A stretch of DNA of 64,000 bases from Albimonas sp036154955. GTDB lineage: Bacteria; Pseudomonadota; Alphaproteobacteria; Rhodobacterales; Rhodobacteraceae. Positions 15,617-22,946 of this stretch are shown here, piece by piece. The stretch is from assembly GCA_036154955.1 (NCBI GenBank), contig JAYZWL010000078.1:96463-160462 (forward strand), given 5' to 3'. Position numbers and translations under genes: made by a program. The first letter of the stretch is position 1. Every line of letters starts with the position of its first letter. The notes below the pieces were generated by a model. It made no database searches and had not been told where the DNA came from. It was given only the letters and a program-made list of their open reading frames with translations.

Positions 15617-16831
15617 ATGAACAAGCCGCTGAGCGCCAAGGACAAGCCCGCCCAGGCCGGTTTCACCTGGGAGGACCCGTTCCTTCTGAACGACCAGCTT
15701 GAGGAAGACGAGCGGATGCTGGGCGAAGCCGCCCGGTCCTTCGCGCAGGAGAAGCTGCTCCCCCGCGTCACCAAGGCCTTCCTGGAGGAGACCTCGGACC
15801 CGGGCATCTTCGCCGAGATGGGCGAGATGGGCCTGCTCGGCTCCACCATCCCCGAGGAATACGGCGGGATCGGCGCGGGCTACGTCTCCTACGGGCTGAT
15901 CGCGCGCGAGGTGGAGCGGGTGGATTCGGGCTATCGCTCGATGATGTCGGTGCAGTCCTCGCTGGTCATGTATCCGATCTACGCCTACGGCTCGGAGGAG
16001 CAGCGTCAGAAGTACCTGCCGGGCCTCGCGGCGGGCACGCTGATCGGCTGCTTCGGGCTGACCGAGGCCGAGGCGGGCTCGGATCCGGGTTCGATGAAGA
16101 CCCGCGCCGAGAAGGTGCAGGGCGGCTACCGGCTCAACGGCTCCAAGATGTGGATCTCCAACGCGCCCTTCGCGGACGTGTTCGTGGTCTGGGCCAAGTC
16201 CGACGCCCATGGCGGCAAGATCCGCGGCTTCGTGCTGGAAAAGGGCATGAAGGGCCTGACCGCGCCCAAGATCGGCAACAAGGTGTCGCTGCGGGCCTCG
16301 ATCACCGGCGAGATCTCGATGGAGAACGTCGAGGTCCCTGACGACGCGCTGCTGCCCAATGTCGAGGGCCTGGCCGGGCCGTTCGGCTGCCTCAACCGCG
16401 CCCGCTACGGCATCGCCTGGGGCGTGATGGGCGCGGCCGAGGACTGCTGGTTCCGCGCCCGCGACTACGGGATGGAGCGCAAGCAGTTCGGCCGCCCGCT
16501 GGCCAACACCCAGCTCTTCCAGAAGAAGCTGGCCGACATGCAGACCGAGATCGCGCTGGGCACCCAGGCCGCGCTGCGGGTCGGGCGGCTGATGGACCGG
16601 GCGATGGCGGCGCCGGAGATGATCTCGATCATCAAGCGCAACAACTGCGGCAAGGCGCTGGACATCGCGCGGATGGCTCGCGACATGCACGGCGGCAACG
16701 GCATCTCGGCCGAATATCACGTCATTCGCCACATGGTGAACCTGGAGACGGTGAACACCTACGAGGGCGCCCATGACGTGCACGCGCTGATCCTGGGCCG
16801 GGCGCAGACCGGGCTGCAGGCGTTCTTCTGA
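15617..16831 (+). CDS. gcdH: Glutaryl-CoA dehydrogenase
   Basis: This 404-residue acyl-CoA dehydrogenase has a strong GGAGGAGGAG site before its ATG. It oxidises and decarboxylates glutaryl-CoA to crotonyl-CoA with FAD in lysine, tryptophan and aromatic degradation. Supporting motifs: IPEEYGGIGAGYVSYGLIAREVERVDSGY near 78-106, CFGLTEAEAGSDPGSM, the RARYGIAWGVMGAAEDC helix, and TYEGAHDVHALILGRA, where Glu383 is the catalytic base. The RYGIAWG and HDVHALILG signatures separate it from short-chain acyl-CoA dehydrogenases. It has its own terminator and appears to be monocistronic. Confidence 0.93.
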   Translation: MNKPLSAKDKPAQAGFTWEDPFLLNDQLEEDERMLGEAARSFAQEKLLPRVTKAFLEETSDPGIFAEMGEMGLLGSTIPEEYGGIGAGYVSYGLIAREVERVDSGYRSMMSVQSSLVMYPIYAYGSEEQRQKYLPGLAAGTLIGCFGLTEAEAGSDPGSMKTRAEKVQGGYRLNGSKMWISNAPFADVFVVWAKSDAHGGKIRGFVLEKGMKGLTAPKIGNKVSLRASITGEISMENVEVPDDALLPNVEGLAGPFGCLNRARYGIAWGVMGAAEDCWFRARDYGMERKQFGRPLANTQLFQKKLADMQTEIALGTQAALRVGRLMDRAMAAPEMISIIKRNNCGKALDIARMARDMHGGNGISAEYHVIRHMVNLETVNTYEGAHDVHALILGRAQTGLQAFF

Positions 16832-16855
16832 TCCCGCGCCTGCGGGCGTGACCGA

Positions 16856-16886
16856 GGGGGCGGCCTGACCGGGCCGCCCCCTTTTT
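16856..16886 (+). terminator. Intrinsic terminator after gcdH
   Basis: GGGGGCGGCC (16856-16865) pairs perfectly with GGCCGCCCCC (16872-16881) around TGACCG, then TTTTT. It lies 25 nt past the stop. Confidence 0.92.
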
Positions 16887-17009
16887 CATGGCCGGTCGCG
16901 GGCGGCGGGCGGGGCCGCGCGACGACCCGCGCGCGGGCGGCGCCGGGACGCCCGCGCGGCGCAGGACCGGGGGCGCGCGCGGAGATGTCTCCGGCCCCCG
17001 GTCGGGGTC

Positions 17010-17330
17010 TCATCCCGCCAGCGGGTGCGGGCCCGGGCGGCTCGATTCCGCGTTGAACAGGCCGAAGAGCGGGTCCCAGCGGCGCAGGGTCATGCCGGCG
17101 ACGACTTCCGCCTCCTGGAAGGGGTCCGTCTCCAGGAAGTCCCGGGCGGACCGCAGGTCGGGCAGGTCGATCAGCAGCATCGCCTCCCGCGGCCGGCTGT
17201 CGGGCAGGGGACCGGCGGCGCGGATGATCCCCCGCTCCACCCCCATCGACACCCAGCGCACATGCGCCTGAAGATGCTTGTTCCACCCGCTTTCGTCGGG
17301 ATGGGCGTAGGTGACCAGAAACAAAGGCAT
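17010..17330 (-). CDS. YciI family protein
   Basis: This 106-residue small protein starts MPLFLVTYAHPDESG and continues HLQAHVRWVSMGVERG, GPLPDSRPREAMLLIDLPD and ARDFLETDPFQEAEVV, the pattern of the YciI/YCII ferredoxin-like fold with the conserved His-Asp pair. Some members have dechlorinase or muconolactone-isomerase-like chemistry, but most have no assigned role. It is a lone minus-strand gene, convergent with gcdH and divergent from radC. Confidence 0.85.
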   Translation of the reverse strand: MPLFLVTYAHPDESGWNKHLQAHVRWVSMGVERGIIRAAGPLPDSRPREAMLLIDLPDLRSARDFLETDPFQEAEVVAGMTLRRWDPLFGLFNAESSRPGPHPLAG

Positions 17331-17481
17331 ATCGGCGTCTCTCCCCTCGGCTTAGCCCCGATGGCTTCGCCCCGTCGGCGTCCCGGCGACGCCGCCGTCC
17401 GATGTAATCCGCAACCGTTCACCAATTCCTAACCAAGCGGCCCGATGCTCGCCCGCATCCGTTTGAACTGCGGAGTCGCGC

Positions 17482-19353
17482 ATGGGCCGAAGAGCCTCGA
17501 AATTTGAAGACGGTCTGCGCGAGGCGCCGCTGCTGCCTGGCCTCTCGCCCCCGTCTGAAGACGTAACGCGGCAGGCTGCCGAGCAGCGCGGCGCCGTTGA
17601 CCTTCCCTCGTCGCCCGACCTGTCCGGCGACGAGGGCGCGCCCCCCGGGCCCGGTTCGCCGTCTCGGCCGCGCGCGTCGGGAGAGGCGCCTGTCGCCGGC
17701 GCGGAGACTGCCGGCGCGGAGACTGACGGCGTGGAGACTGACGGCGTGGAGACTGCCGGCGCGGAGACCGCCGACTCAGGGCCCGCCGCTGGGGAAGTCC
17801 TCGGCGGGGACCTCGCCGGGATGGCGCCGGCCGGCGCCGCCGCGCCGCTGCGGACCGGCGGACGGGCGAGGACCGGTTCGCCGCCGCGATCCTCCGCCGC
17901 CGCATGCGGGGCCGAGTTCCCAGGGTGGTCGGGCGCGGAGGAAGGCGCGGCCGCCTGGCTGGGCGACGCCATCGCCTCCGCCATCGCCGTCGCCGCTCGG
18001 GACCGGATGTCACGGCCCGGCCAGGTCCGCTCGGCCGATGCCGCCGCCGGGCTTCCGGCCTCTCCCTCGACGCCGGCTTCGGACGCCCCCGACCCCGCCG
18101 ACGCGCCCGACCTCGCCGACGCGCCCGACCTCGCTGACGCGTCCGTGACGACGCCGACGGGCGGGTCGACTGGCAGCGAGATGTCCCCGGCGGCGATCTC
18201 CGTCGCCCCCGACCTCGTCGATATCGCGACGGTTCGCCCGGCGTCCCATCCGCCGGGCCCGGCGCGCGGCGTCCCGGGCGTAGACGCCGCGTCCTCCGCG
18301 CCTGACGCCTCGGCACGGACCGGCGGCGCCCCGGCCCGCGACCGGGCATCGCGGAGCGCGGCGAGCCCCGGGGCCGGGACGTCGCCGCCGGACGCCGCCC
18401 CGGCCCCGGGGCGGAACGGAAGCGGCGACGTGGACCGGTCCGGCCGCCGAACCGGTCCCGCGTCCGGGCGCCCGGCCGGACAGCCGTCCCCGCCATCGGT
18501 CGCGTCCATGCCGGCGCCCCCGGCCAGGAACGGCGGGCGGGCGAACGGCGCCGCGGCGGAGCATGCCGCGGGCGCGTCGCCTCCGCGCTCCGCGCCCGGT
18601 CTTCCCGGCCTCGTCCCCGCCGCCGCCGGCCGCCGCCGGCGCGCCCCGAAGACGGCCGCGAAGGTCGACCCGGACGCCGCCAGTCGCCTCGACCATCGCA
18701 AGCGCCTGCGCGACCGCTTCCTTGAGGGCGGGCCCGACGCCATGCCGGATTACGAACTGCTGGAGCTGGTCCTGTTCCGGGCCATTCCGCGCCGGGACGT
18801 CAAGCCGCTCGCCAAACGGCTGATCGCGGCGTTCGGCGACTTCAATCACGCGATCTCCGCCCCGCCGGCGCGCCTCGCCGAGGTTTCGGGCGTCGGCGAC
18901 GCGGTGGTGCAGGAGCTCAAGATCGTCGAGGCCGCCGCCCACCGCCTCGCCAGATCCCGCGTCATCGGCAAGGATGCGATCCAGACCTGGGCGCAGCTGG
19001 TGGACTATTGCCGCGCCCGCCTCGCCCATGAGGCGACCGAGCAGTTCCGCGTGCTCTATCTCGACCGCAAGAACATCCTGATCGCCGACGAGGCGCAGGG
19101 ACGCGGCACCGTCGACCATGTCCCCGTCTACCCGCGGGAGGTGATCAAGCGGGCGCTTGAGCTGGGCGCCTCGGCCCTGATCCTGGTGCACAATCACCCC
19201 TCGGGCGATCCGTCGCCCAGCCGGGCCGATATCGACATGACCCGCCGGATCATGGAGGCCTGCGAGCCGCTGGCCGTCACGGTCCATGACCATGTGATCG
19301 TGGGCAAGAAGGAGGTGGCGAGCTTTCACAGCCTCGGCCTGCTGGACCCATGA
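17482..19353 (+). CDS. radC: RadC family protein with long low-complexity N-terminal extension
   Basis: The C-terminal ~230 residues are a complete RadC: RKRLRDRFLEGGPDAMPDYE, an HhH-like AEVSGVGDAVVQELK, and the JAB/MPN metal motif HNHPSGDPSPS-D near residue 570. RadC is named for DNA repair, but its biochemical role is unsettled. The first ~390 residues (total 623, against the usual 220-260) are rich in Ala, Pro, Gly, Asp and Ser and contain tandem repeats, including five units of the AGAET/DGVET type. The ATG at 17482 is the furthest upstream; an internal start near 18650 would give a normal-size RadC. Composition suggests a disordered tail or an over-called start. Confidence 0.8.
   Translation: MGRRASKFEDGLREAPLLPGLSPPSEDVTRQAAEQRGAVDLPSSPDLSGDEGAPPGPGSPSRPRASGEAPVAGAETAGAETDGVETDGVETAGAETADSGPAAGEVLGGDLAGMAPAGAAAPLRTGGRARTGSPPRSSAAACGAEFPGWSGAEEGAAAWLGDAIASAIAVAARDRMSRPGQVRSADAAAGLPASPSTPASDAPDPADAPDLADAPDLADASVTTPTGGSTGSEMSPAAISVAPDLVDIATVRPASHPPGPARGVPGVDAASSAPDASARTGGAPARDRASRSAASPGAGTSPPDAAPAPGRNGSGDVDRSGRRTGPASGRPAGQPSPPSVASMPAPPARNGGRANGAAAEHAAGASPPRSAPGLPGLVPAAAGRRRRAPKTAAKVDPDAASRLDHRKRLRDRFLEGGPDAMPDYELLELVLFRAIPRRDVKPLAKRLIAAFGDFNHAISAPPARLAEVSGVGDAVVQELKIVEAAAHRLARSRVIGKDAIQTWAQLVDYCRARLAHEATEQFRVLYLDRKNILIADEAQGRGTVDHVPVYPREVIKRALELGASALILVHNHPSGDPSPSRADIDMTRRIMEACEPLAVTVHDHVIVGKKEVASFHSLGLLDP
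17695..17769 (+). repeat. Five tandem 15-bp units in the radC 5' part
   Basis: Units of the form GCCGGCGCGGAGACT or GACGGCGTGGAGACT repeat five times without gap, encoding A/D-G-A/V-E-T. All are in frame with radC. Confidence 0.9.
18091..18144 (+). repeat. Three tandem 18-bp units in the radC 5' part
   Basis: GACCCCGCCGACGCGCCC and two close variants (GACCTCGCCGACGCGCCC, GACCTCGCTGACGCGTCC) repeat head to tail, encoding D-P/L-A-D-A-P/S. Confidence 0.85.
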
Positions 19354-19898
19354 CGGCGGCGCGCCGGACGGGCGCGGTCGCCGTTCGCCTCCGGAGGCGA
19401 CGCGCCCTGGCCGCCGCGCGCGCGGACCTTCACGGGTTCGCGGCCCGCCCGCCGCCATCGTCCGGGTCCGGACGTTCGCCGCCGCCGTCCGGGCGCGGAC
19501 GGTTGCCGCCGCCGTCCGGGGTGCAGCGGCTCGAAGCGGGGACGCCGGACGTCCGCGCGTCACGTTCGACGGCGGAGCGGGCTCCCGGCCCGGGCGGCGC
19601 GCTCCGACGATCCGCCGGGGGCCGCGGATCCGGTTCGCAAGGCCGCGGCGACCCGACCGGCCGCGCCGCCGGGGGGCCGGCGCGGGTTGCCGGGCAGCGG
19701 CTGGCTCGATGGCGAAGCACGGTCATTCCGGATGCACCGCCGAGCCAGCGGGGTGAGGACCGCTCGGAGCGGAGGCGGCTGCCAGCGCCGAGCCGGACGA
19801 CGACCCGTCCGGCCCGCCGCACGCGGCCGGACGATCCTCGCGCGTCCGCGCGCTCCGCCGCAGTCGTCAGGCCGGCCGGACCGGAAAGGCCCCGCCTA
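19354..19898. other. Gene-poor stretch between radC and the insertion sequence
   Basis: 545 bp. A frame from 19350 overlaps the radC stop as ATGA and runs into the insertion sequence, but its product is Arg/Pro/Gly-rich without any known domain. It includes a 27-bp repeat (about 2.6 units, 19451-19520) that encodes nine-residue PPPSG repeats. I treat it as unsupported or a remnant cut by the insertion. Confidence 0.4.
19451..19520 (+). repeat. 27-bp tandem repeat downstream of radC
   Basis: Units begin GCCGCCATCGTCCGGGTCCG (19451), GCCGCCGCCGTCCGGGCGCG (19478) and GCCGCCGCCGTCCGGGGTGC (19505), spaced 27 bp. Divergence between units is small. Confidence 0.75.
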
Positions 19899-19970
19899 GG
19901 GTCTGGCCCCATAAACGGGATTTCCATGGTGGCGCAGATTTGATTCAACCTCCTGAAAGGAGGAGGTTTC

Positions 19971-20336
19971 ATGCGCCGTCACGACCTGAGCGACCGGGAA
20001 TGGGCGGTCATCCAGCCGCTGTTGCCGCAGAAGTCACGCGGAGTGCCGCGGGTGGATGACCGGCGGGTGATCAACGGCATCCTGTGGAGGTTCCGGGCCG
20101 GAACGCCCTGGCGCGACGTGCCCGAGCGCTACGGCCCGCGCACCACGCTCTACAACCGCTTCACGCGGTGGCGGGCGGCCGGGGTCTGGGACCGCATTCT
20201 GGACGCGAAATCAGAGGCCTATGACGGCGACATCGTGATGATCGACAACTCCTGCGTCCGCGTCCACCAGCACGGGGCCGCAGGAAAAAGGGGGGCGGCG
20301 ACCATGGCTGCATGGGACATTCCCGCGGCGGCCTGA
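19971..20336 (+). CDS. IS5-family transposase, N-terminal frame (orfA)
   Basis: 121 residues, preceded by a very strong AAAGGAGGAGG site. It carries the DUF4096-like N-terminal part (LSDREWAVIQPLLP, RRVINGILWRFRAGTPWRDVPERYG) and the first catalytic aspartate in DIVMIDNSCVRVHQH. The frame diverges after GAAGKRG, just past the A5G6 run, and the last ~14 residues are non-conserved, as expected when the main product requires a -1 shift into orfB. Confidence 0.88.
   Translation: MRRHDLSDREWAVIQPLLPQKSRGVPRVDDRRVINGILWRFRAGTPWRDVPERYGPRTTLYNRFTRWRAAGVWDRILDAKSEAYDGDIVMIDNSCVRVHQHGAAGKRGAATMAAWDIPAAA
20285..20295 (+). promoter_or_regulatory. Probable -1 ribosomal frameshift site (A5G6 run)
   Basis: AAAAAGGGGGG lies exactly where similarity passes from orfA to orfB. 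A -1 slip here fuses VHQHGAAGKRG to GGDHGCMGHSRGG. Many two-frame IS5/IS427 elements use such a run. A simple indel mutation is the alternative. Confidence 0.6.
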
Positions 20337-20728
20337 CCACCAAGATCCATGCGCTGGTCGATGCCGAAGGCCGTCCCATCCGCCTGAAACTGACGCCCGG
20401 CCAGGCGGGCGACGCGCCGGTGGGAACCGAGTTCGTCGCCGATCTGGATCCCGGCGCGACCCTGATCGCCGACCGCGCCTACGACACCACCCCGATCCGC
20501 GACGGCGCGGCGGCCCGCGGCGTCTGGGCCGACATCCCGCCCCGCGTGATCCGAAAGCAGGCCTTCGGCTTCAGCCCCTGGGTCTATCGCCAGCGCAATC
20601 TGGTCGAGCGCTTCTTCAACCGCATCAAACAGTTCCGCGGCCTCGCCACCCGATACGACCGAAGACCCGACAACTATCTCGCAGCCCTCAAGCTCGCGGC
20701 CATCCGCTTCTGGATTGCGAACATATGA
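20312..20728 (+). CDS. IS5-family transposase, C-terminal frame (orfB)
   Basis: 138 residues in the -1 frame relative to orfA, overlapping it. It has the conserved MGHSRGGLTTKIHALVDAEG, the second aspartate in LIADRAYDT, and the final glutamate in RNLVERFFNRIKQFRGLATRYD, completing the DDE triad. Conserved sequence (GGGDHGCMG) continues upstream of this ATG in the same frame to the A5G6 run at 20285-20295, which supports a programmed -1 frameshift there over an independent start. Confidence 0.88.
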   Translation: MGHSRGGLTTKIHALVDAEGRPIRLKLTPGQAGDAPVGTEFVADLDPGATLIADRAYDTTPIRDGAAARGVWADIPPRVIRKQAFGFSPWVYRQRNLVERFFNRIKQFRGLATRYDRRPDNYLAALKLAAIRFWIANI

Positions 20729-20755
20729 GTCCGCACCCTAGGATCGCGATGGGCG

Positions 20756-21030
20756 GCGAGCCGCGGGTGCGCCGGGCTGGACCTGCCCGTCATCGCGTGC
20801 AGGCGGCGGCAGGCTGAGGGCAGGCCGGGCTGGAGGGGCTCGACGCAGATCTCGCTCGGGGGTGATCCGCGGGTGCGCCGGGTCGGGCCTGCCCGTCGTC
20901 GCGTGCGGGCGGCGGCAGGCTGAGGGCGGGCCGGGCCGGAGGGGCTCGACGCAGAACTCGCTCGGTGGCGAGCCGCGGGTGCGCCGGGTCGGGCCTGCCC
21001 GTCATCGCGCGCACCCGGCGGCAGGGCGCC
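20756..21030 (+). repeat. 106-bp tandem repeat, about 2.5 copies
   Basis: Units start at 20756, 20862 and 20968, all continuing CCGCGGGTGCGCCGGG. The first two are nearly identical over 106 bp, and the third fades after ~70 bp. Point differences but no gaps separate them. No coding frame of note. The array begins 18 bp after the insertion sequence's right end and ends ~40 bp before the GST stop. Confidence 0.9.
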
Positions 21031-21073
21031 GATGGATCGGGCCGGAAGGGGCCCGAGAGGGTCCGGGGCGGGA

Positions 21074-21676
21074 TCAGGCCGGCGCGGTCGCCTCGAAGGC
21101 GGGACGCTTGAGCAGGCGTCGGGCGAAGCCGGCCAGGTTCGGTCGGCTCGACCTCCAGTTCCAGTCCGCCATCCGGAAGTCGATATATCCCAGCGCGCAC
21201 CCGACGGAGATCTGTCCGATATCGAGGGCGTCCGCGAATTTCCGCCCCTCCAGCATGTCCAGCGCCCGCGCGATCTTGGCGCGCTGGGCGGCCATCCATT
21301 CCTCGCTGCGCTTGGCTTCCTCGCGCAGGCGGCCCTCGTAGACCACGGCGATCGCGGCTTCCATCATCGCGTTGCCGGTGGCCTCCATCACCAGCGCGGG
21401 GAACTCCGCGTCGCCGGAGGGATAGAGCTTCGGGCCCGCGTGGAGGCCGTCGAGATAGCGGGTGATGACGGTGCTGTCGTAAAGCGCCAGGCCCGCGTCG
21501 GTCATGAGGCAGGGCACCTTGCCCAGCGGGTTGATCTCCAGAACCCCGGGATTGACGTCGTAGGGCGTGGTCGAGCCGTCCTCCAGCGCGACTTGGTCGG
21601 CCTGGCCGGTTTCATGCAGCACGACCATGACCTTGCGGACGAAAGGCGAGGTCGGGGAATGGCGCAGGCGCATCAT
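21074..21676 (-). CDS. Glutathione S-transferase family protein
   Basis: This 200-residue protein has AAGGAG 9 nt before the first of two ATGs. The N-terminal thioredoxin-like domain reads RHSPTSPFVRKVMVVLHETG, with the catalytic-type Ser in SPTSPF, then GKVPCLMTDAGLALYDSTVITRYLD, the cis-Pro and glutathione-binding Glu/Asp-Ser pair. The helical C-terminal domain follows. It conjugates or reduces with glutathione in the cytosol; the substrate is unknown. Its ATG overlaps the stop of the upstream small gene as ATGA. Confidence 0.9.
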   Translation of the reverse strand: MMRLRHSPTSPFVRKVMVVLHETGQADQVALEDGSTTPYDVNPGVLEINPLGKVPCLMTDAGLALYDSTVITRYLDGLHAGPKLYPSGDAEFPALVMEATGNAMMEAAIAVVYEGRLREEAKRSEEWMAAQRAKIARALDMLEGRKFADALDIGQISVGCALGYIDFRMADWNWRSSRPNLAGFARRLLKRPAFEATAPA

Positions 21677-22083
21677 CGCGCGGTCTCCTTGGGGTCTGCT
21701 CGCCGGGCGTGGGCGCGGGCGTCGGCGGAGGGGCGGCGGGGCGCGATCCCCAGCCGCAGGCGGGCCAGCGCGGCGGCGTCGATGACGACCCCCGGGCCGT
21801 CGGCGCCGATCCGGATCACCCCGCGCCAGGCGGCGGAGGCGGAGGTCTCGGCGGCCCGCGCGTCCCGGGCGCGTCGCCAGCCGGCCTCGACCCCTTCGGG
21901 GGTTGCGTCGAGGCCGGCGGCGGAGGCCGGCGACAGGCCGTCGGCGCGGCGGGCGCGGCGCAGGGCCGCCCATCCGGCGACGGCGAGGCCGAGCCCGGCG
22001 GCGAGCTTGGCCCCGGCGGGGGCGCCCAACGCCTTGGCGGCGACGGGCCCGAGCGCGGGCAGAAGGGCGAGGGGCAGGGGCAA
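21673..22083 (-). CDS. Small conserved-looking hypothetical protein coupled to GST
   Basis: I do not recognise a named domain. I chose the TTG at 22083 because GGAG lies 8 nt upstream and the product then starts with a hydrophobic helix (MPLPLALLPALGPVAAKALG). The 136-residue protein continues with ADGLSPASAAGLDATPEGV, WRRARDARAAETSASAAWRGVIRIG and GADGPGVVIDAAALARLRL, a pattern that resembles small uncharacterised Rhodobacterales proteins with a membrane helix and a beta-rich tail. Its stop overlaps the GST start by four bases, so the two are coupled. The longer start at 22161 has no ribosome site. Confidence 0.6.
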   Translation of the reverse strand: MPLPLALLPALGPVAAKALGAPAGAKLAAGLGLAVAGWAALRRARRADGLSPASAAGLDATPEGVEAGWRRARDARAAETSASAAWRGVIRIGADGPGVVIDAAALARLRLGIAPRRPSADARAHARRADPKETAR

Positions 22084-22946
22084 GGCGCGGTCTCCGGTTC
22101 CGGCTCCGGCCGTCGGACGGCCTGCGGGCGCAACATAGGAAGGAGGCGGGGCGCGGGGCAAGGGGCAAGGGACGGCGATGGACGGGAAGGCCTCGCGAAG
22201 CGGGTCGGCGGCCGGCGGAGGCCGCGGCGACCGCGAACCGGCGCGAGGCGCCTCCCGCCGCCGTTCGGCGAGACCCGCGGACCGCCCGAAGGGCGGGGCG
22301 AGCCGTCGGCCCGCGGCTGGGCCGGCGGCCGGGGACCTGCCGGCCCGGCATCGCCCCTCGGCGCGCCGGCGGGCGGGAGCGCGGCCGCTTTCGCCGCCCC
22401 GGGTCCGTGGCGGCGCGGATCCGCCGGGGCGCGGCGCGAAAGGCGGCGGCGTCGGATCGACCCCCGTCCGGCGCGGCGTCCGAGCCGGAAAGACGGACGA
22501 AAATCGGCGCGCGGCGCCCCGCGGTCGCCCTCCGGGGGAATCGCCGAAAGGCCACGGGGAGCGCGTCGGTTCCCGGGCGAAGCCGGCCGGCGCGGGCGCG
22601 GGATGGCGGGCGTCGGAGGGCCGTCGCGCCCGGCGGACGGTCTCGTCGGCGTCGTGCCGCGCGGCGTCGGGGGGGGCGGCATCGGGGGCCGGAACGGGGC
22701 GGGACGGGCCGCGCCGGCGAGCCGGCCCGCGGGCGATCGACGCTGGCGCGCGGGGCGCGGGCGTGGGAGGGTCGGGCGGACCCCGCCGTCGCGCCCGTCT
22801 CCGCCGGCGCGGCCCCGGCGGCCCGTTCCGAAAGGCCCGATGCGATGCGCGATGCCCAGCCTACCCGACCTCGCCGCGTCGCCCGGCGCTTCCGGCGCTG
22901 ATCCGCTCCGCGTTCTCGACCGTCGACTCGTCCTGCAGGAGCTGAG
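22084..22946. other. 863-bp gene-free, extremely GC-rich stretch
   Basis: All six frames are open for long distances because stops are rare, but their products are Arg/Gly/Ala/Pro-rich with no recognisable domain, and no frame has the codon-position pattern of neighbouring genes. I see no RNA gene, terminator or clear repeat. The promoter of the cytochrome gene must lie near its end. It may be decayed coding sequence. Confidence 0.45.

Larger units (their letters stand above)
19899..20738 (+). mobile_element. IS5-family (IS427-like) insertion sequence, 840 bp
   Basis: Imperfect terminal inverted repeats are visible: GGGTCTGGCCCCATA at the left and, reversed, GGGTGCGGACTCATA at the right (11 of 15 match). 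TA flanks both ends (within CTAG), as expected for a short target duplication. Between them lie two overlapping frames that together encode a full DDE transposase. Length and two-frame layout fit the IS427 group of IS5. The left end sits in the gene-poor stretch after radC and the right end is 18 bp from a 106-bp tandem repeat. Both ends and the transposase look intact, suggesting recent arrival. Confidence 0.88.

Noticed and set aside
19430..19972. A 180-codon minus-strand frame overlapping the insertion sequence edge
   Set aside because: It crosses the IS left end, has no ribosome site and encodes a low-complexity product.
20756..21030. Tandem units considered as a CRISPR array
   Set aside because: Units are 106 bp, contiguous and nearly identical along their full length, with no short repeat/spacer pattern and no cas genes.
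22178..22945. A 255-codon plus-strand frame ending at the cytochrome start
   Set aside because: Low-complexity Arg/Gly/Ala product, no ribosome site and competing open frames on the other strand.
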